Source of the DNA: an uncultured Lachnospiraceae bacterium
Lineage (GTDB): Bacteria > Bacillota > Clostridia > Lachnospirales > Lachnospiraceae
NCBI GenBank assembly: GCA_951800145.1
Contig: CATOJE010000003.1
Span: 38,400 to 102,399 of the forward strand
Reading direction: 5' to 3'
Length of the DNA stretch: 64,000 nt
The translations under genes and the position numbers were made by a program. The first letter of the stretch is position 1. Every line of letters begins with the position of its first letter. The notes under the pieces were generated by a model. It searched no databases. It worked only from the letters and a program-made list of their open reading frames with translations, and was not told the origin of the DNA. Below are positions 26,636 to 36,654 of the stretch, one piece after another.

Positions 26636-27946
26636 ATGGATTTCAATCGAATCAGGGAAGCAGCAAAAAATTATGAAGCAGACATGACCAAATTTTTACG
26701 GGAAATCGTAAAATTCCCCGGAGAAAGCTGCGGAGAAAAGGAGCATATCGACCGGATCGCCCAGGAGATGCAAAAGCTTGACTTTAATAAGGTAGAGATC
26801 GACCCCATGGGAAACGTGCTGGGATACATGGGAACCGGCGAAACCTTAATCGCATTTGACGCACACATTGACACGGTGGGAATCGGCAATCGTGACAACT
26901 GGAGCTTTGACCCCTACGAGGGCTTTGAGAATGATCTGGAAATCGGCGGCCGCGGCACCTCTGACCAGTTAGGCGGCATCGTGTCAGCTGTATACGGCGC
27001 AAGGATCATGAAGGACTTAGGCTTATTAAGCGACAAGTACACCGTCCTGGTAACGGGAACCGTTCAGGAGGAGGACTGCGACGGCTTATGCTGGCAGTAC
27101 ATCATTAACGAAGATAAGGTGCGCCCGGAATTTGTGGTATCCACTGAGCCCACTGACGGCGGCATCTACCGCGGCCAGAGGGGGCGTATGGAAATCCGGG
27201 TGGACGTAACCGGCGTTTCCTGCCATGGCTCCGCCCCGGAGAGAGGGGACAATGCTATCTATAAGATGGCGGACATTCTTCAGGACATCCGCGCCTTAAA
27301 TGAAAATAATGCGGAAGATTCCACCGAAATCAAGGGCCTGGTAAAGATGCTGGATGAGAAGTACAATCCTCAGTGGAAGGAAGCCCGCTTCTTAGGACGT
27401 GGAACGGTAACCACCTCCGAGATCTTCTTCACCTCCCCCAGCCGCTGTGCCGTGGCGGACTCCTGCTCTGTTTCCTTAGACCGCCGCATGACTGCCGGCG
27501 AGACCTGGGAGAGCTGCTTAGACGAGATCCGCGCCCTTCCAAGCGTACAGAAATACGGCAAGGATGTAACCGTCTCCATGTATGAGTATGCCCGTCCATC
27601 CTACAAGGATCTGGTATACCCCATCGAGTGCTACTTCCCCACCTGGGTTATCCCGGAGGATCACAAGGTAACGAAAGCGCTGGAGGAAGCTCACAAGCGC
27701 CTCTACGGCAACGAGCGTCAGGGGAATCCGGAAACTCTGAAGGTAAGAAAGGTTCGCCCCTTAACCGATAAGTGGACCTTCTCCACCAACGGCGTATCCA
27801 TCATGGGCCGCAATGGCATCCCCTGCATCGGCTTCGGCCCGGGAGCAGAGGCCCAGGCCCACGCCCCCAATGAAAAGACCTGGAAAGACGATCTGGTAAG
27901 ATGTGCTGCCGTATATGCCGCCCTTCCTACCTTATATTGTAAGTAA
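26636..27946 (+). CDS. ygeY: YgeY family selenium metabolism-linked M20-type hydrolase
   Basis: [42 protein letters not shown]; cluster order. Confidence 0.92.
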   Translation: MDFNRIREAAKNYEADMTKFLREIVKFPGESCGEKEHIDRIAQEMQKLDFNKVEIDPMGNVLGYMGTGETLIAFDAHIDTVGIGNRDNWSFDPYEGFENDLEIGGRGTSDQLGGIVSAVYGARIMKDLGLLSDKYTVLVTGTVQEEDCDGLCWQYIINEDKVRPEFVVSTEPTDGGIYRGQRGRMEIRVDVTGVSCHGSAPERGDNAIYKMADILQDIRALNENNAEDSTEIKGLVKMLDEKYNPQWKEARFLGRGTVTTSEIFFTSPSRCAVADSCSVSLDRRMTAGETWESCLDEIRALPSVQKYGKDVTVSMYEYARPSYKDLVYPIECYFPTWVIPEDHKVTKALEEAHKRLYGNERQGNPETLKVRKVRPLTDKWTFSTNGVSIMGRNGIPCIGFGPGAEAQAHAPNEKTWKDDLVRCAAVYAALPTLYCK

Positions 27947-28165
27947 GCCTTCATGCAACCCTTGACGTTGCACAGCCGCCCTATGAGAGCGCATCATTCT
28001 TGAATACAGGCTTTCCTTTATTCCTGCACAGCTTAAAGGAAAGCCAGATCCGGTAATCCATCAACAATTTCAATCAAAAGCCCGGGGCAGCCGCCGAATG
28101 TGCATGTCAGCATGCCTGCCTGGCCCGCTGCCCGCAGAAATAATAAGAAAAGGAGCACACAATTT

Positions 28166-29359
28166 ATGAAAACCCTTCAAACCTATATTGATAAATTAAA
28201 CGCTTTAAACTTCAAGGAAATGTATAACAATGATTTCTTCTTAACCTGGGAGAAAACGGACGAAGAGCTGGAAGCTGTATTCACCGTGGCTGACGCACTC
28301 CGCTACATGCGTGAGAACAATATCTCCACAAAGGTGTTTGAGAGCGGACTTGGCATCTCCTTATTCCGGGATAATTCCACCCGCACCCGCTTCTCCTTCG
28401 CCTCTGCCTGCAATCTCCTTGGCCTGGAGGTACAGGATTTAGATGAGGGTAAGTCCCAGATCGCCCACGGCGAGACCGTTCGTGAGACGGCTAACATGAT
28501 CTCCTTCATGGCAGACGTCATCGGCATCCGCGACGACATGTACATCGGCAAGGGCAATAAATACATGCACGATGTGGTAGACGCCGTAACCGAGGGGAAT
28601 AAGGCGGGCATCTTAGAGCAGAAGCCAACCCTGGTAAATCTGCAGTGCGACATCGACCATCCCACCCAGTGTATGGCTGACATGCTTCACATCATCCATG
28701 AATTCGGCGGCGTAGAGAACTTAAAGGGCAAAAAGCTGGCCATGACCTGGGCTTACTCTCCCTCCTACGGCAAGCCTTTATCCGTTCCCCAGGGCGTAAT
28801 CGGCCTGATGACCCGCTTTGGCATGGACGTGGTTCTGGCTCATCCGGAGGGCTATGAGGTAATGCCGGAGGTAGAGGAAGTGGCTAAGAAAAATGCAGAA
28901 AAGACCGGCGGCTCCTTTAAGCGTGTCAATTCCATGGAAGAGGCCTTCAAGGATGCAGACATCGTATACCCCAAGAGCTGGGCGCCATTTGCCGCCATGG
29001 AGAAGAGAACGGATCTTTACGGCAAGGGCGACTCCGAAGGCATCAAGGCTCTGGAGAAGGAGCTTCTGGCACAGAATGCACAGCATAAGGACTGGGCATG
29101 TACGGAAGAGCTGATGAAGACCACGAAGGACGGAAAGGCCTTATATCTCCACTGCCTGCCTGCTGACATTACCGGCGTAAGCTGTGAAACCGGCGAGGTG
29201 GACGCCACTGTATTCGATCGCTACCGCGATCCATTATATAAGGAAGCAAGCTTTAAGCCATATATCATTGCTGCCATGATATTCCTGGCAAAGTTCGAAA
29301 ATCCTCAGGAAATCTTAAAGAAGCTGGAGGAGAGAAACGCTCCCCGTATCTTTAAGTAA
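28166..29359 (+). CDS. ygeW: YgeW, knotted carbamoyltransferase of purine catabolism
   Basis: SLFRDNSTRTRFSFASACNLLGLEVQDLDEGKSQIAHGETVRETANMISFM; ATG 28166. Confidence 0.93.
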   Translation: MKTLQTYIDKLNALNFKEMYNNDFFLTWEKTDEELEAVFTVADALRYMRENNISTKVFESGLGISLFRDNSTRTRFSFASACNLLGLEVQDLDEGKSQIAHGETVRETANMISFMADVIGIRDDMYIGKGNKYMHDVVDAVTEGNKAGILEQKPTLVNLQCDIDHPTQCMADMLHIIHEFGGVENLKGKKLAMTWAYSPSYGKPLSVPQGVIGLMTRFGMDVVLAHPEGYEVMPEVEEVAKKNAEKTGGSFKRVNSMEEAFKDADIVYPKSWAPFAAMEKRTDLYGKGDSEGIKALEKELLAQNAQHKDWACTEELMKTTKDGKALYLHCLPADITGVSCETGEVDATVFDRYRDPLYKEASFKPYIIAAMIFLAKFENPQEILKKLEERNAPRIFK

Positions 29360-29394
29360 GCAACCAGTCTGGAATTAGAATTACGCTTTACCAC

Positions 29395-29434
29395 AAAGGC
29401 TGCCTGGTTTTCGTCCCAGGCAGCTTTTTGTACC
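29395..29434 (+). terminator. Intrinsic terminator after ygeW
   Basis: AAGGCTGCCTGG-TTTTCGT-CCCAGGCAGCTTTTT. Confidence 0.85.
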
Positions 29435-29494
29435 TTTTTATACTAATTTTTTCGTTATAATTCACAAATTTATCCAAAAGCGAGGGATTACAGA

Positions 29495-30439
29495 ATGAAT
29501 AAGAAAAAGAGAATCGTCATTGCGCTGGGCGGAAACGCCCTGGGAAATACGCTGCCAGAGCAGATGGCTGCAGTAAAAATCACTGCCAAAGCCATTGTGG
29601 ACTTAATCGAGGAGGGCTGTGAAGTGGTGGTTGCCCATGGAAATGGACCTCAGGTAGGCATGATTAATAATGCCATGGCCGCCTTAAGCCGGGAGGACGT
29701 AAACCAGCCTAATACCCCTCTCTCCGTCTGCGTGGCCATGAGCCAGGCCTACATCGGCTACGATCTTCAGAATGCTCTGCGGGAGGAGCTTTATAACCGC
29801 AATATTTACGATATCCCTGTGGCAACTATGATTACCCAGATCCGGGTGGATTCGGATGATCCGGCATTCCAGAATCCTTCTAAGCCCATCGGCCATTTTA
29901 TGGATGCGGCCCAGGCGAAAATCGCCGAGGAAAAGTATGGCTATATCATGAAGGAAGACTCTGGAAGAGGCTACCGCCGGGTGGTGGCTTCCCCGAAGCC
30001 AGCGGAAATTATCGAGATCGGCGCTATCCGCTCCCTGGTGGACTCCGGCCAGTTAGTGATCGCCTGCGGTGGCGGCGGTATCCCGGTTACCCGTCAGGGC
30101 AATCATTTAAAGGGCGCCAGCGCAGTAATCGACAAGGACTTTGCCAGCTGCCTTCTGGCGGAGGAGCTGGATGCAGATTTCCTCATTATCCTCACCGCGG
30201 TGGAAAAAGCGGCCATCCGCTTTGGCAAGCCGGATGTAAAGTGGCTGGATGATCTGTCTGTAGAAGAAGCGAAAGCCTATATCCAGGAAGGCCACTTCGC
30301 CCCAGGCTCCATGCTGCCTAAGGTAGAGGCGGCTGTGCGCTTCGCCAGCTCCAAGGAAGGACGCACCTCACTGATCACACTGCTTGAGAAAGCCAAGGAT
30401 GGTATTTTAGGAAAGACCGGAACCAGAATCCACCAGTAG
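29495..30439 (+). CDS. arcC: Carbamate kinase
   Basis: KKRIVIALGGNALGNTLPEQ; VVAHGNGPQVG; IACGGGGIPVTRQGNHLKGASAVIDKDFA. Confidence 0.95.
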   Translation: MNKKKRIVIALGGNALGNTLPEQMAAVKITAKAIVDLIEEGCEVVVAHGNGPQVGMINNAMAALSREDVNQPNTPLSVCVAMSQAYIGYDLQNALREELYNRNIYDIPVATMITQIRVDSDDPAFQNPSKPIGHFMDAAQAKIAEEKYGYIMKEDSGRGYRRVVASPKPAEIIEIGAIRSLVDSGQLVIACGGGGIPVTRQGNHLKGASAVIDKDFASCLLAEELDADFLIILTAVEKAAIRFGKPDVKWLDDLSVEEAKAYIQEGHFAPGSMLPKVEAAVRFASSKEGRTSLITLLEKAKDGILGKTGTRIHQ

Positions 30440-30475
30440 TCAATGGAATCCACACTCTGTGCAGATTCCATTGAC
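30439..30475 (+). promoter_or_regulatory. Intercistronic hairpin overlapping the arcC stop codon
   Basis: GTCAATGGAATC / GATTCCATTGAC, 12-bp perfect stem, no T-run. Confidence 0.7.
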
Positions 30476-30513
30476 ATGAATCAATATTCTCCAAAGGGAG
30501 GTTACAATCCATC

Positions 30514-31869
30514 ATGAAGCAAGAACGTACCTATGCATCCATCTTTGAGCTCAACGGCGTGCCCAAGCTGAGCCAGGCGCTTCCCCTGGCACTGCAGCAC
30601 GTGGTAGCTATGATCGTGGGCTGTGTGACGCCGGCTATCATCATCTCCGGCGCTGCCGGAATCAGCGGCGCTGACCGGGTTATTCTGATTCAGGCATCTC
30701 TGGTCATCTCCGCCTTATCTACCATGCTCCAGCTCTTCCCCATCGGCTCTAAAACCGGATTCCACTTAGGCTCTGCCCTGCCGGTAATCATCGGCGTTTC
30801 CTTCGCCTACGTGCCCAGCATGCAGGCCATCGCCGAGGGCTTCGGCATCGGGGCCATCCTGGGAGCTCAGATTGTGGGCGGCGTGGTGGCGATTTTCGTG
30901 GGACTTTCCATTAAGAAAATCCGCCGCCTTTTCCCGCCCCTGATCGCAGGGACCGTTGTTTTTACCATCGGGCTTTCCCTCTATCCCACTGCCATTAACT
31001 ATATGGCCGGCGGAGCCTCCAGCCCGGAGTACGGCTCCCCGAAAAACTGGGCCATCGCCTTCTTTACCCTGGCCGTTGTTACCATATTAAATCACTTTGC
31101 CACAGGCATCTTAAAGCTGGCCTCCATCCTTATCGGCATGGCCTGCGGCTATGTAGTCGCTATGCTCTGCGGCATGGTAAGCTTCACCAGCGTAGGGGAG
31201 GCTGGTATCTTCCAGCTCCCCCAGCTGCTCCACTTTCCGGTAGAATTTGAGATCTCCTCCTGTGTGGCCATCGGGCTGCTCTTTGCCATCAATGCGGTCC
31301 AGGCCATCGGGGATTTCTCCGCCACCACCAGCGGAGGACTGGGGCGGGAGCCCAGAACCGATGAGCTGCAGGGGGCCATCCTGGGATATGGCGTCACCAA
31401 TATCTTCGGCGCATTCTTCGGATGCCTTCCCACTGCTACCTATAGCCAGAATGTGGGAATCGTCTCCACCACCAAGGTGGTAAACCGCTGTACCTTGGGG
31501 CTGGCCGCCCTGATTATCCTGGTAGCCGGGCTGTTCCCCAAGTTCTCCGCTCTTTTGACCACCATCCCCCAGTGTGTTCTGGGCGGCGCCACGGTGACGG
31601 TGTTTGCCTCCATTGCCATGACCGGCATTAAGCTGGTGATGACTGAGGATATGAATTACCGGAACACCTCCATCGTAGGGCTGGCCGCAGCTCTGGGCAT
31701 GGGAGTCTCTCAGGCCTCCGCTTCCCTGGCACAGTTCCCAGCCTGGGCCACCACCATATTCGGCCGCTCCCCGGTGGTTATCGCCACCATTACCGCTATT
31801 TTGCTAAATGTATTGCTGCCCAAGGAGCCCCGAAAAAATAAAGCTCAGACGACGAATGATGTATATTAA
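30514..31869 (+). CDS. NCS2 nucleobase:cation symporter (xanthine/urate permease)
   Basis: LPLALQHVVAMIVGCVTPAIIIS; QAIGDFSATTSGGLGREP; TYSQNVGIVSTTKVVNR. Confidence 0.9.
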   Translation: MKQERTYASIFELNGVPKLSQALPLALQHVVAMIVGCVTPAIIISGAAGISGADRVILIQASLVISALSTMLQLFPIGSKTGFHLGSALPVIIGVSFAYVPSMQAIAEGFGIGAILGAQIVGGVVAIFVGLSIKKIRRLFPPLIAGTVVFTIGLSLYPTAINYMAGGASSPEYGSPKNWAIAFFTLAVVTILNHFATGILKLASILIGMACGYVVAMLCGMVSFTSVGEAGIFQLPQLLHFPVEFEISSCVAIGLLFAINAVQAIGDFSATTSGGLGREPRTDELQGAILGYGVTNIFGAFFGCLPTATYSQNVGIVSTTKVVNRCTLGLAALIILVAGLFPKFSALLTTIPQCVLGGATVTVFASIAMTGIKLVMTEDMNYRNTSIVGLAAALGMGVSQASASLAQFPAWATTIFGRSPVVIATITAILLNVLLPKEPRKNKAQTTNDVY

Positions 31870-31875
31870 AAGCTG

Positions 31876-31910
31876 CAGCGTCCGGAAGGAATCCTTCCGG
31901 ACGCTGTATT
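31876..31910 (+). terminator. Intrinsic terminator after the NCS2 permease
   Basis: CAGCGTCCGGAAGGA/TCCTTCCGGACGCTG + TATTTT. Confidence 0.9.
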
Positions 31911-31946
31911 TTCGTAACCGTTCATAAATTAGCAAAATCAGTGTTT

Positions 31947-32729
31947 CTATTGAATCGCATATTCTACACTAATTCTGGCCTCTACTTCGATCTCCCCCGG
32001 CATCACCGCAGCCATATCCATAGTAGCTGCCTCCTTTTTAGCCACTGCTCTTGCAGTATTTACCGCCTCATAGCGATAGCTCTCATCTGCCGTATACTCC
32101 GTAATCCGAACCGCCTGCCCCAGGGTGCACCCGCTGGCGTCAGCCAGGGCCTGAGCCTTATCCTGGGCTCTGGCAACTGCCAGGGCCAGGGCCTCCTGAT
32201 ACTTTTCATCGTACTGGCTGGAAAGGAAGGATACGGACTGGATCTGATTGACACCAGACTCCACGGACCTGGCGATAATCTCCCCTGTGCGGTCTAAATC
32301 CACATCGGAAACGGTTACCTGGGTAACTGCTTCATAGCCGACGATCACCCCATTTCGCTCCCAGTCATACCGGGGATTTAAATCAAAACCAGAGGTCTGG
32401 ATGGAGGCTTCCTCCACCCCCAGAGACTTTAATGTCTCCACCAGCTGGTTCAGCTTCTCACTGTTCTCACTTTGGCAGCGGGCAGCATCTTCATTCTGTG
32501 TGGTCACAGCGTAAATCAGCTCTGCTTTATCTGGAATCACCTGCACAGCCTCCCGGCTGGTCACAGTGATTACCTGGCTTTCCATGGTTTCCACCTGAAT
32601 CTTCCCTGCAGACGGCTGGCTGCCCTTCAGGGAAGTGTCTGCTGTGGTCAGGACTGCATTCCCGGTTTTCCCACATGCAGTTAAAAGCAATGCGCATACT
32701 GCACCAAAGGTGCAAATCTTTCTTTTCAT
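31947..32729 (-). CDS. SIMPL (DUF541) domain lipoprotein
   Basis: Lipobox LLTACG; ITVTSREAVQVIPDKAELIYAVTTQNEDAARCQSENSEKLNQLVETLKSLGV. Confidence 0.85.
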   Translation of the reverse strand: MKRKICTFGAVCALLLTACGKTGNAVLTTADTSLKGSQPSAGKIQVETMESQVITVTSREAVQVIPDKAELIYAVTTQNEDAARCQSENSEKLNQLVETLKSLGVEEASIQTSGFDLNPRYDWERNGVIVGYEAVTQVTVSDVDLDRTGEIIARSVESGVNQIQSVSFLSSQYDEKYQEALALAVARAQDKAQALADASGCTLGQAVRITEYTADESYRYEAVNTARAVAKKEAATMDMAAVMPGEIEVEARISVEYAIQ

Positions 32730-32829
32730 AACACTTCTCCTCTCAAATCGATACCACTAGTATACCGGAAATGAGAGGAAAATGTATTTCTTTTCTCTTA
32801 CGGTTTCATATCAAATTCCAGAATCATTT

Positions 32830-33051
32830 TTATATTTTAGGTCCTTTCCAGTACTTCCGAAACTCAGGACATTCCGTTAAATATTCTTCAATCTCTTCGT
32901 CACTTAACCCCTCGATCATCTTGTGAAAAAACACTTCATCATCCTCCATAATAAAATCCCATACCCTTCTCAGTACTCTCTGCTCCTCTCTCAGAGCTCT
33001 CCATTCAGCCTCAGGCCACGCCCCATTTTTTAAGCCTGACATACCTCTCAC
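32830..33051 (-). CDS. Small acidic hypothetical protein
   Basis: 73 aa ORF. Confidence 0.45.
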   Translation of the reverse strand: MRGMSGLKNGAWPEAEWRALREEQRVLRRVWDFIMEDDEVFFHKMIEGLSDEEIEEYLTECPEFRKYWKGPKI

Positions 33052-33148
33052 CTCGCTATTTCCTAGTAATATTATAGTCTATCTAACGACTATAGCCAAT
33101 GCAGTAACAATCCCATAGAATGTATTTTAAAGTTACGCTCTACGCCCG

Positions 33149-33168
33149 GTGGGGCTGTGCCCAGCAAC
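33149..33168. repeat. Second intergenic repeat type, copy 1
   Basis: GTGGGGCTGTGCCCAGCAAC; 19/20 match at 46417-46436. Confidence 0.6.
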
Positions 33169-33237
33169 CCGCTACGCCATGCGCGCAAACTGTAAAAAGG
33201 GCAGTTTGGCGCTTGGCACCATAGAAAAGAGAGTTTT

Positions 33238-33456
33238 ATGATCCAATACACTCCGTTTTGGGAAACCATGAAAAAAGCTGGCAAATCAACCTATACACTC
33301 ATTAATCATCACAACGTATCCAGTTCCACCATTGACCGACTTCGGAAAAATCAGCCCCTGACCACCACTACAATCAATGACTTATGCCGGATTTTAAACT
33401 GTAATGTAGAGGATATCGCCTTATACGTTACCTCTGACCAAGATCAATTCTTATAG
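33238..33456 (+). CDS. Cro/CI-type HTH transcriptional regulator
   Basis: 72 aa; HNVSSSTIDRLRKNQPLTTTTINDLCRILNCNVEDIALYV. Confidence 0.85.
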   Translation: MIQYTPFWETMKKAGKSTYTLINHHNVSSSTIDRLRKNQPLTTTTINDLCRILNCNVEDIALYVTSDQDQFL

Positions 33457-33558
33457 TCTTATAGCTTCCTGTATCAGATACGTATATACATATATCGTTT
33501 TAGCAGGTAAGTTGTGACATGATTTTTATAAAATTTTGAAAATTTTCTATGGGGCAGA

Positions 33559-33588
33559 AAAAGGAGCTCATCATGAGCTCCTTTTATA
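33559..33588. terminator. Bidirectional intrinsic terminator
   Basis: AAAAGGAGCTCATCATGAGCTCCTTTT. Confidence 0.9.
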
Positions 33589-33611
33589 AATCGCTGTTTT
33601 TTTAAATTCCT

Positions 33612-34391
33612 TTACTTCCCGCTGTTAATCACTTCCTTTGCCAGCTCCATCATCTGGCCCAAATCCACATCATTAAAGGTGTGAAGAAGGTAACACAGGC
33701 CATCCTCGGTCCAGGTAACACTCTTAAAGCATTCCCTCTCTTCGGTCTGGCTGCCATAGCTGATCATCAGCTTTCCTGCCTTCTCCAGGCTTTTATCTGC
33801 CTCGCTTGGCTCTGCGTCCGGAGGCAGGAAGAGATAATTATCCGCTTTTCCCTTTAGCACAATTCCCTCATAGGTCTCGGTTCTGTCATAATGAGCAGAT
33901 GACGAATCCTCTCCTCCTATAGGCTTTGATATGCTCAGCACCAGCCCCTTCTCTCCGCTGTAATTCGCCATTACCTCCGGAAAGGTTCCTACCCGGTTGC
34001 CGTTCTCATCCCAGGCATCCACCTGGGTCACATAGCCTACCTGAAAGGCTGAGCCGTCGGAAAAGGCCTCCGCCACCTTCGGCGCCTGTCCCATCTGCTT
34101 CTTTGCCTCCCCAGTCAGCTGGCTGAGCGAGTGAATCCCCTCGTTCAAATTCGTTCCGCCGCTGGTATAGGCGATCCTTCCCGCCCCAATCGCTGTGGCC
34201 GCGCCCAGTACGATCATTGCCGCTGCTAGAATCACACCTGTTTTCTTCTTTGAAAATCTCATAATTGTTCTCCTTTCATGCATCTGGCCATGGATCCTAT
34301 CCAGAATTCTATCCTCAGACTCTTTTGTAAAATGGACTGCCAAAACCTCTGCCTGAATCTGATCCCTTACCTTCTCTTCCCCATGCCTCAT
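33612..34391 (-). CDS. Probable anti-sigma factor-like membrane protein (DUF4367-like)
   Basis: Single TM (KKTGVILAAAMIVLGAATAIGA), overlaps the upstream ECF sigma gene. Confidence 0.65.
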   Translation of the reverse strand: MRHGEEKVRDQIQAEVLAVHFTKESEDRILDRIHGQMHERRTIMRFSKKKTGVILAAAMIVLGAATAIGAGRIAYTSGGTNLNEGIHSLSQLTGEAKKQMGQAPKVAEAFSDGSAFQVGYVTQVDAWDENGNRVGTFPEVMANYSGEKGLVLSISKPIGGEDSSSAHYDRTETYEGIVLKGKADNYLFLPPDAEPSEADKSLEKAGKLMISYGSQTEERECFKSVTWTEDGLCYLLHTFNDVDLGQMMELAKEVINSGK

Positions 34392-35041
34392 CCTGACACC
34401 TCCCTGTACCGGTTCATCTTCACATGATTTTTTTGCCTTCGCTCCAAAGCTTCCGGATCCTGCCTTACCTCCAGCGCCTTCCTTAAAAGGGCTCTTGCCC
34501 TGCTTAGCCTGGACTTCACTGTACCCTCAAATAATCCGGTGATCTCTGCGATGTCCCTGACTCCCAGCTCATTAAAGTAATATAGAAGGATAACAGTCCG
34601 GTACTTGATGTCCAGCTGGCCAATCACCTGTCCTATCTCATAGGATGCCTCCTTTTCTATCACCTGACTCAGAGGATCCGGCTGGGTATCGTCCTCCTCC
34701 AGACGTCCTGCCAGTTTTGAGCCATCCTCTCTTCCCTGCTCCAGAATTCCTTCATAAGATAATTCGCCCTGCCGTTTCCTCTTTTTTCCAAGCCTCCAGG
34801 AGGTCCGAACCAGAATCTGGTAAATCCAGGAATCAAACCGCTCCGGATCCTTTAAGGATTTCCGATGCAGAAAGCATGTGGTAAAGGTTTCCTGCAGCAC
34901 ATCCTCGCTGTCATTTTTGTTTCCAGTTATAAAATACGCCATACGGTACAGCTTTCCGGAATAGGAATGGTATAGTTCATCAAATGCTCTTTCATCACCT
35001 TCGATCATTTTTTCCACGAAAGCTATCGTCTCTTCCTTCAT
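34388..35041 (-). CDS. RNA polymerase sigma factor, ECF/sigma-70 family
   Basis: AFDELYHSYSGKLYRMAYFITGNKNDSEDVLQETF; ELGVRDIAEITGLFEGTVKSRLSRARALL. Confidence 0.92.
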   Translation of the reverse strand: MKEETIAFVEKMIEGDERAFDELYHSYSGKLYRMAYFITGNKNDSEDVLQETFTTCFLHRKSLKDPERFDSWIYQILVRTSWRLGKKRKRQGELSYEGILEQGREDGSKLAGRLEEDDTQPDPLSQVIEKEASYEIGQVIGQLDIKYRTVILLYYFNELGVRDIAEITGLFEGTVKSRLSRARALLRKALEVRQDPEALERRQKNHVKMNRYREVSG

Positions 35042-35409
35042 AACCTGCTTCCTTTCCGTTTTTATTACTACCTATCTATCTTTTTTCGATGCATCTGTTA
35101 TATAAGAGCCTGCTTTCCGGCAAATGGTTCACTTTTAGGGAGCTTTTTTTCTTGTTTTTTTATTGTTCACAATTTTTTTACAATTCACTTAAATATTCTC
35201 CATATATTTCGGATATATTAATAACTGTCAAAGCAAATGCTTACAAACTTTTTTTCATAATATTCGGCCGGCAGGTGAAAACCTGGCGGCCTCCTCCCTT
35301 TTCCGGGGTCTGCTTCCCTTTTCTAAATGGTCCGCCTCCCAAAGCCCTTCGCTCCCTGAGAACCTCTTCCCCCTCTCCTGCATAGGATAAAACAAAAAGA
35401 GTTCTGCCT

Positions 35410-35772
35410 ATGTCAAAAAATGTTTTGTGGATGCAGTGGCAGCGCCCTCAGGGCAATTCCCACTCCCATTCCCACAGGCCACCCTTCGGACCTCCACCAG
35501 GGCCTCCTTCAAGGCCTCCCTTCGGGCCGCCTCCGGGACCTCCTCCAAGACCTCCCTTCGGGCCGCCTCCGGGACCTCCTCCAAGGCCTCCCTTCGGGCC
35601 GCCTCCGGGACCTCCTCCAAGGCCTCCCTTCGGACCTCCACCAGGACCTCCCCCAAGACCTCCCTTCGGGCCGCCTCCAGGATCTCCTCCAAGACCTCCC
35701 CATTCCGGAAATCCCCCGAAGCTATGCGGACTCTTTGGGTGCCGTCCCGGAAACCGGCCCTGGCCTTTTTAA
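35410..35772 (+). CDS. Proline-rich repeat protein (six PPFGPPPGPPPR units)
   Basis: In-frame 36-bp tandem repeat 35479-35694; unique Cys-containing tail KLCGLFGCRPGNRPWPF. Confidence 0.5.
   Translation: MSKNVLWMQWQRPQGNSHSHSHRPPFGPPPGPPSRPPFGPPPGPPPRPPFGPPPGPPPRPPFGPPPGPPPRPPFGPPPGPPPRPPFGPPPGSPPRPPHSGNPPKLCGLFGCRPGNRPWPF
35479..35694. repeat. 36-bp minisatellite, six units
   Basis: CCCTTCGGGCCGCCTCCGGGACCTCCTCCAAGGCCT-type unit. Confidence 0.95.
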
Positions 35773-35868
35773 AATACCAGATAATGTATGCCAGCTTCCC
35801 TTTTTCTTCAAAATTTTTCCAGTATCCGAAGCCCTGCCTCTGGAAACCCTATGCTCGAGGTGATAAAC

Positions 35869-36012
35869 ATGTCTTATATTGCTCCTGCTGTTCAGACGAA
35901 GCTGGATGAGCTGTCTGAAGGATTAAGAGCGCAGATCCTGGCGCGGAATGTGCCGCTTCACACAGTCTATGATTTAATCCGGGTACTGGAGGAGATCGTG
36001 GAGGAGGGCTAG
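35869..36012 (+). CDS. Small hypothetical protein (47 aa)
   Basis: GAGG RBS upstream of ATG 35869; MSYIAPAVQTKLDELSEGLRAQILARNVPLHTVYDLIRVLEEIVEEG; followed by terminator. Confidence 0.7.
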   Translation: MSYIAPAVQTKLDELSEGLRAQILARNVPLHTVYDLIRVLEEIVEEG

Positions 36013-36022
36013 ACTCTCTGAT

Positions 36023-36070
36023 AAAGGGGAATGCTACCGAGTCATCTATCCCGGCAGCATTCCCCTTTTA
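36023..36070 (+). terminator. Intrinsic terminator
   Basis: AAAGGGGAATGCT ... AGCATTCCCCTTTT. Confidence 0.85.
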
Positions 36071-36131
36071 CAAATTTTTTAGAGAATTAACACAGAGCTT
36101 TCAGGCGGCTCGGCGCTTTTTCATCCTGATA

Positions 36132-36653
36132 CTAAACCTGCTGATCTAAAATATTCTTACTGCTTTCTTGCAGAGAGCGCTCTGGCAAAATAGTCTTATC
36201 TCCCTCCAGCTCCACCAGGCGGAGCGCCTCCACCGGACAAGCCTTCACACAGGCCGGCTTCATCCCATGATGCACCCGGACATAGCAGCCGTCGCATTTT
36301 TCCATCTTCCCATCCTCACCAAAGGAGGGGATCCCGAAAGGACAGGCCATGGCGCAGCTATGGCATCCGATACAGTTGGCTGTGTCAAAGATAGTAAAAT
36401 TAGTCTCTTCATCCTTTCGAATACAGGCGCTGGGACAGGCGGTGATGCAGGGCGCGTCCACACAGTGCATACAGGCCAGGGACAGATGGCTGTAGGCTGT
36501 GATCCCATCCCGGTTCGTCTCCAGATCAAACACAGTTCGAAATGGCTTCTGGCCATTCTCCGGATGAATATCCTTCTGATCCATGCAGGCCACCATACAA
36601 GCTCCGCAGGAAATACATTTTTCCAGATCCAGGTCGATGGTATACCCCTTCAT
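36132..36653 (-). CDS. 4Fe-4S ferredoxin-type electron-transfer subunit (HycB/NrfC-like)
   Basis: CISCGACMVAC, CMHCVDAPCITACPSACI, CIGCHSCAMACPFGIP, CVKACPVEAL motifs. Confidence 0.92.
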   Translation of the reverse strand: MKGYTIDLDLEKCISCGACMVACMDQKDIHPENGQKPFRTVFDLETNRDGITAYSHLSLACMHCVDAPCITACPSACIRKDEETNFTIFDTANCIGCHSCAMACPFGIPSFGEDGKMEKCDGCYVRVHHGMKPACVKACPVEALRLVELEGDKTILPERSLQESSKNILDQQV

Positions 36654-36654
36654 C

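Noticed and set aside
35420-35909. Alternative-frame and antisense ORFs over the proline-repeat region
   Set aside because: A 36-bp repeat keeps many frames open by arithmetic; only the 35410 frame gives the regular PPFGPPPGPPPR protein
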